Below are positions 61,389-64,000 of a stretch of 64,000 nt of DNA, one piece after another; position 1 is the stretch's first letter, and the number at the start of each line of letters is the position of its first letter. Origin of the DNA: Anaerolineae bacterium. GTDB lineage: Bacteria; Chloroflexota; Anaerolineae; DUEN01. The notes beneath the pieces are model-generated. The model searched no databases, was not told the origin of the DNA, and saw only the letters and a program-made list of their open reading frames with translations. The DNA is taken from positions 108,634-172,633 of the forward strand of contig JANXBS010000004.1 of assembly GCA_025060615.1 (NCBI GenBank), written 5' to 3'. Both the position numbers and the translations under genes were made by a program.

Positions 61389-63776
61389 ATGTCCGCCCTG
61401 GATCTGGGCCTGTTCCTCCTTGCGGCCGCCGCCTTGCTGCTGGAGATCGCGCTCACGCGCGTCTTTGCCATCACCCAGTTCTATCACTTCGCCTTCATGA
61501 CGGTGAGCGTAGCGCTGCTGGGCTACGGCATCAGTGGGACTGTGCTCAGCTTGGCTCCCAGTTGGCGCCTCCCGCCAGCAACTCGCCGTCTGGCCTTGAC
61601 CGCTCTGTTGTTCGCCGGCGCAACGCTGGGCGGGTATTTGCTTGCCAATTGGCTACCCTTTGACTCGTACACCATCGCCTGGGAACGACGCCAGGCGGCA
61701 TTTCTAGCTGTGTACTTCCTGTCGTTGGCAGGGCCTTTCTTCTGCGCGGGGTTGGGCGCCGGGCTGGCATTAGCGACCTCGCCCGCGCGCGCCCATCGCG
61801 CCTACGCCGCGAACCTGCTCGGCTCAGCCGCAGGAGGCATCGCCGCACCACTGGTATTGGGAACGCTGGGAGGGCCGAGCGCTATTGCGGTGGCGGCAGG
61901 GATTGGCGGGTTGGCGGCGATGGGGTTTGGCTGGCGTCATCGCATCTTGCGCTGGGCAGGGCTGGTCACAGGCCTCGTCATGCTGACCATCGCCTGGCAG
62001 CAGCCGACCTGGCTGGCGCTTCGCCTCTCTCCGTACAAGGGGTTAAGCCAAATTCTCAACTTCCCCGATGCGCGCCTTATCTTTCACGCCGAAAACGCAC
62101 AGGCGCGGGTGGATGTGGTCGAGAGCAGCGCCATCCGCTCCTTGCCTGGGCTTAGCTACGCCTATCGAGGAGCGATCCCGCCCCAGCGCGGGCTTTTGGT
62201 GGACGGTGACGGCCTGGCCCCCATCCTCCTGGCCGATCGAGTGGAGGACTGGTCGTTCGTAGAGGACCTGCCCACGGCTATCGCGTATGCGCTGCGGCCG
62301 GGCGCGCGAACGCTCATCATCCGCCCGCGAGGAGGGCTGGAGGTGTGGGCCGCATTACGCTCCGGCACCTCTGCTATCGTAGTCGTGGAGTCTAACCCGC
62401 TGGTCGTGCGCGCCGTGAACGTGACCAGCGGTCGCTCGCCCTACATGGACCCACAGGTTGCCGTCATCGCTGAGGAGACGAGGACATTTCTGCGCCGTCA
62501 ACCCGGCGCGTTCGATCTCATCATCCTCGCCCTGTCCGAGCCGTACCGGCCGGTCACCTCGGGAGCATATAGCCTGGGGGAGGCCTATGATCTCACGGTG
62601 GAGGCCTTTCAAGCCTATCTGGCACATCTGACACCGCGAGGGATCCTAGTCGTCACCCGCTGGCTGCAAACCCCGCCCAGCGAATGCGTGCGGGCTGCGG
62701 CTCTGGTGGTAGAGGCGTTGGCTCGAGAGGGGAGCGCCCGTCCGGCTGACCATCTGGTGGCCTTTCGCGGCATCCAGACGATGACGTTGCTGGCCTTCCG
62801 CACCCCACCGACCCACGCAGAGATGGCCGCAATTCGCGCCTTCGCGGAGACCCGCCGCTTCGACTTGGTAGCTGGGCCGGGTGTGCGCCCCGAGGAGATG
62901 AACCGCGTCAATCGGCTGCCGGAGCCGTACTACGAGCGCGCCTTCGCCGAGCTGTTGGCAGGGGATCGCGCCACTTTCTATCGCCGCTATCCCTTTGCCG
63001 TGTGGCCGCCCACCGATGACCGCCCGTTTTTCTTCCATTTCTTCAAGTGGGCACAGACGCCAGCCATCCTACGCACGTTGGGCCAAACCTGGCAGCCGTT
63101 CGGCGGATCGGGCTATTTCGTCCTGGTGGCCTTGCTAGCTCTGGCCGTGCTGGCTTCCATCTTTTTGATCGTGCTGCCGCTGGCGGTAGGCCGGCGGCTA
63201 AAGGCTGCGCCATCAACTATCCGGCCGGCTTCCATCGGATATCTCAGCGTGCTCCTGTATTTCGGCGGGTTGGGGCTGGGGTTTCTGCTGGTGGAGATCC
63301 CGCTGTTGCAGCGGTTCATTCTGTTTCTGGGGCATCCCACGCTGGCGTTAGCGGCTGTGCTCTCAAGTCTGCTGCTGTGCTCCGGGCTGGGGAGCCTATT
63401 GGCCCGGCGCGTGCGGCTGATCCCGGTACTGGCGGGGCTAGTTCTCCTGATCCTAGCCTGGCCGGCAGTGCTGGATCTAGCGATTGATGGGATGCTGGGA
63501 TGGCCCTTATGGGCCCGGCTGGGAGCCACAGCCGGCCTGCTGGCCCCGATCGGCGTGCTGATGGGCATCCCATTTCCAGCCGGGCTGGCGCGCGTAGAAG
63601 CGGTGATGCCGGGGATGACCGCGTGGGCCTGGGCGGTCAACGGATGCCTCTCGGTCATCAGTGCCGTACTTGCGGCGCTGCTAGCGCTCGATCTGGGATT
63701 TCATGCCGTGCTATGGCTGGGCGCCGCCAGCTATGCCCTAGCGTTGGGAACGGCCGCCTATTGGCGGACTCGTTGA
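61389..63776 (+). CDS. Membrane protein with a central spermidine-synthase-like domain
   Basis: A 795-residue protein. Residues 1-205 and 575-795 hold about six and seven hydrophobic segments; between them is a soluble part with a spermidine-synthase-like methyltransferase fold (LLVDGDGLAPIL, AIVVVESNPLVVRAV, FDLIILALSEPYRPVTSGAYSLGEAYDLTVEAF, HLTPRGILVVTRWL). The glycine loop expected before AAL is LIIRPRGGLEVWAAL, having lost glycines, so cofactor use is doubtful; the acidic VESNP is kept. Proteins of this type are widespread but without a proven reaction. GGAGG precedes the ATG. Confidence 0.8.
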   Translation: MSALDLGLFLLAAAALLLEIALTRVFAITQFYHFAFMTVSVALLGYGISGTVLSLAPSWRLPPATRRLALTALLFAGATLGGYLLANWLPFDSYTIAWERRQAAFLAVYFLSLAGPFFCAGLGAGLALATSPARAHRAYAANLLGSAAGGIAAPLVLGTLGGPSAIAVAAGIGGLAAMGFGWRHRILRWAGLVTGLVMLTIAWQQPTWLALRLSPYKGLSQILNFPDARLIFHAENAQARVDVVESSAIRSLPGLSYAYRGAIPPQRGLLVDGDGLAPILLADRVEDWSFVEDLPTAIAYALRPGARTLIIRPRGGLEVWAALRSGTSAIVVVESNPLVVRAVNVTSGRSPYMDPQVAVIAEETRTFLRRQPGAFDLIILALSEPYRPVTSGAYSLGEAYDLTVEAFQAYLAHLTPRGILVVTRWLQTPPSECVRAAALVVEALAREGSARPADHLVAFRGIQTMTLLAFRTPPTHAEMAAIRAFAETRRFDLVAGPGVRPEEMNRVNRLPEPYYERAFAELLAGDRATFYRRYPFAVWPPTDDRPFFFHFFKWAQTPAILRTLGQTWQPFGGSGYFVLVALLALAVLASIFLIVLPLAVGRRLKAAPSTIRPASIGYLSVLLYFGGLGLGFLLVEIPLLQRFILFLGHPTLALAAVLSSLLLCSGLGSLLARRVRLIPVLAGLVLLILAWPAVLDLAIDGMLGWPLWARLGATAGLLAPIGVLMGIPFPAGLARVEAVMPGMTAWAWAVNGCLSVISAVLAALLALDLGFHAVLWLGAASYALALGTAAYWRTR

Positions 63777-63797
63777 AGCAAGGGCGTGTCGGCACCG

Positions 63798-64000
63798 CTA
63801 CGGAATGGAGCGATCTCCTCTTTGTCCGCCACCTACCAACGGCACGAACAGCACGCCGGCGATGTTGTTCGCCTCGAGCTCCTCACCCCGTTTGATGATC
63901 TGCCAGAGGGTCTGATACCCGCCAGGCGGGCCGATGGGCACCACCAGCCGGCCGCCGTCCTTCAGTTGCTGCACCAGGGGTTGAGGCAAATGATCTGGCG
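63798..64000 (-). CDS. pcm: Protein-L-isoaspartate O-methyltransferase, C-terminal part
   Basis: The last 66 codons of a minus-strand gene that enters from the right edge. The sequence PQPLVQQLKDGGRLVVPIGP, YQTLW and GVLFVPLVGG is the C-terminal end of PCMT enzymes, which repair L-isoaspartyl residues in aged proteins using S-adenosylmethionine. The catalytic part lies outside the window. Confidence 0.85.
   Translation of the reverse strand, partial: PDHLPQPLVQQLKDGGRLVVPIGPPGGYQTLWQIIKRGEELEANNIAGVLFVPLVGGGQRGDRSIP

Overview
The window (about 58-60% G+C by eye) looks like a chromosome segment of a thermophile-like Chloroflexota bacterium of the Anaerolineae type. The evidence is the combination of PTPTP-rich LysM lipoproteins, very large membrane glycosyltransferases with C-terminal beta-sandwich modules, a sortase with an N-terminal four-cysteine motif, cytochrome bd, PdxS/PdxT and a T-box in front of serS. 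Promoters match sigma-70 consensus closely (TTGACA-17-TATAAT before the tRNA gene). No insertion sequence, prophage or CRISPR array is visible.

Layout. 1-384: end of a coiled-coil protein with 42-bp tandem repeats. 400-10033: inositol catabolism and uptake locus, with iolC and iolB on the minus strand diverging from a LacI-type regulator, a scyllo-inosose dehydrogenase (iolM-like) and a ribose-type ABC importer whose binding-protein gene is an internal tandem duplication. 10084-12236: tRNA-Lys, an IMPase/CysQ-family phosphatase and an UlaG-like metallo-hydrolase. 12255-24290: cell-surface region, with a double-propeller lipoprotein and a convergent run of two membrane glycosyltransferases, an O-antigen ligase family protein, a sortase, PlsC and a LysM lipoprotein. 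24316-25957: promoter, T-box and serS. 25989-35681: arginine and carbamoyl-phosphate run (argC-argB-argD-acetyltransferase-carA-hom-carB), preceded by a leader with a 17-codon Arg-rich peptide and a complete attenuator fold.

35752-41979: cydAB and cydDC. 42073-45257: a MocR-type regulator and pdxS-pdxT. 45366-48401: anmK, a BadF-type sugar kinase and murQ for peptidoglycan recycling. 48421-57123: minus-strand housekeeping genes (DUF624, PAP2, recN, zinc-finger membrane protein, nadK, DUF2142, hisS). 57270-60980: gene-poor, decaying stretch with remnants of secreted-protein genes (PA14, C39-like peptidase, beta-propeller, CARDB/NEW3-like) around two intact envelope-type coiled-coil genes. 61389-64000: a spermidine-synthase-like membrane protein and the C-terminal end of pcm.

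Most noteworthy: (1) the arginine attenuation leader at 26024-26226; (2) a binding protein duplicated in tandem whose core copies differ at only 3 of 740 bases while their tails have clearly diverged, suggesting gene conversion; (3) a MocR regulator beside pdxST in which the PLP-binding lysine is a proline; (4) palindromic elements inserted in frame in hom and carB; (5) an inositol locus that combines iolB/iolC of the classical route with the dehydrogenase of the Thermotoga route.
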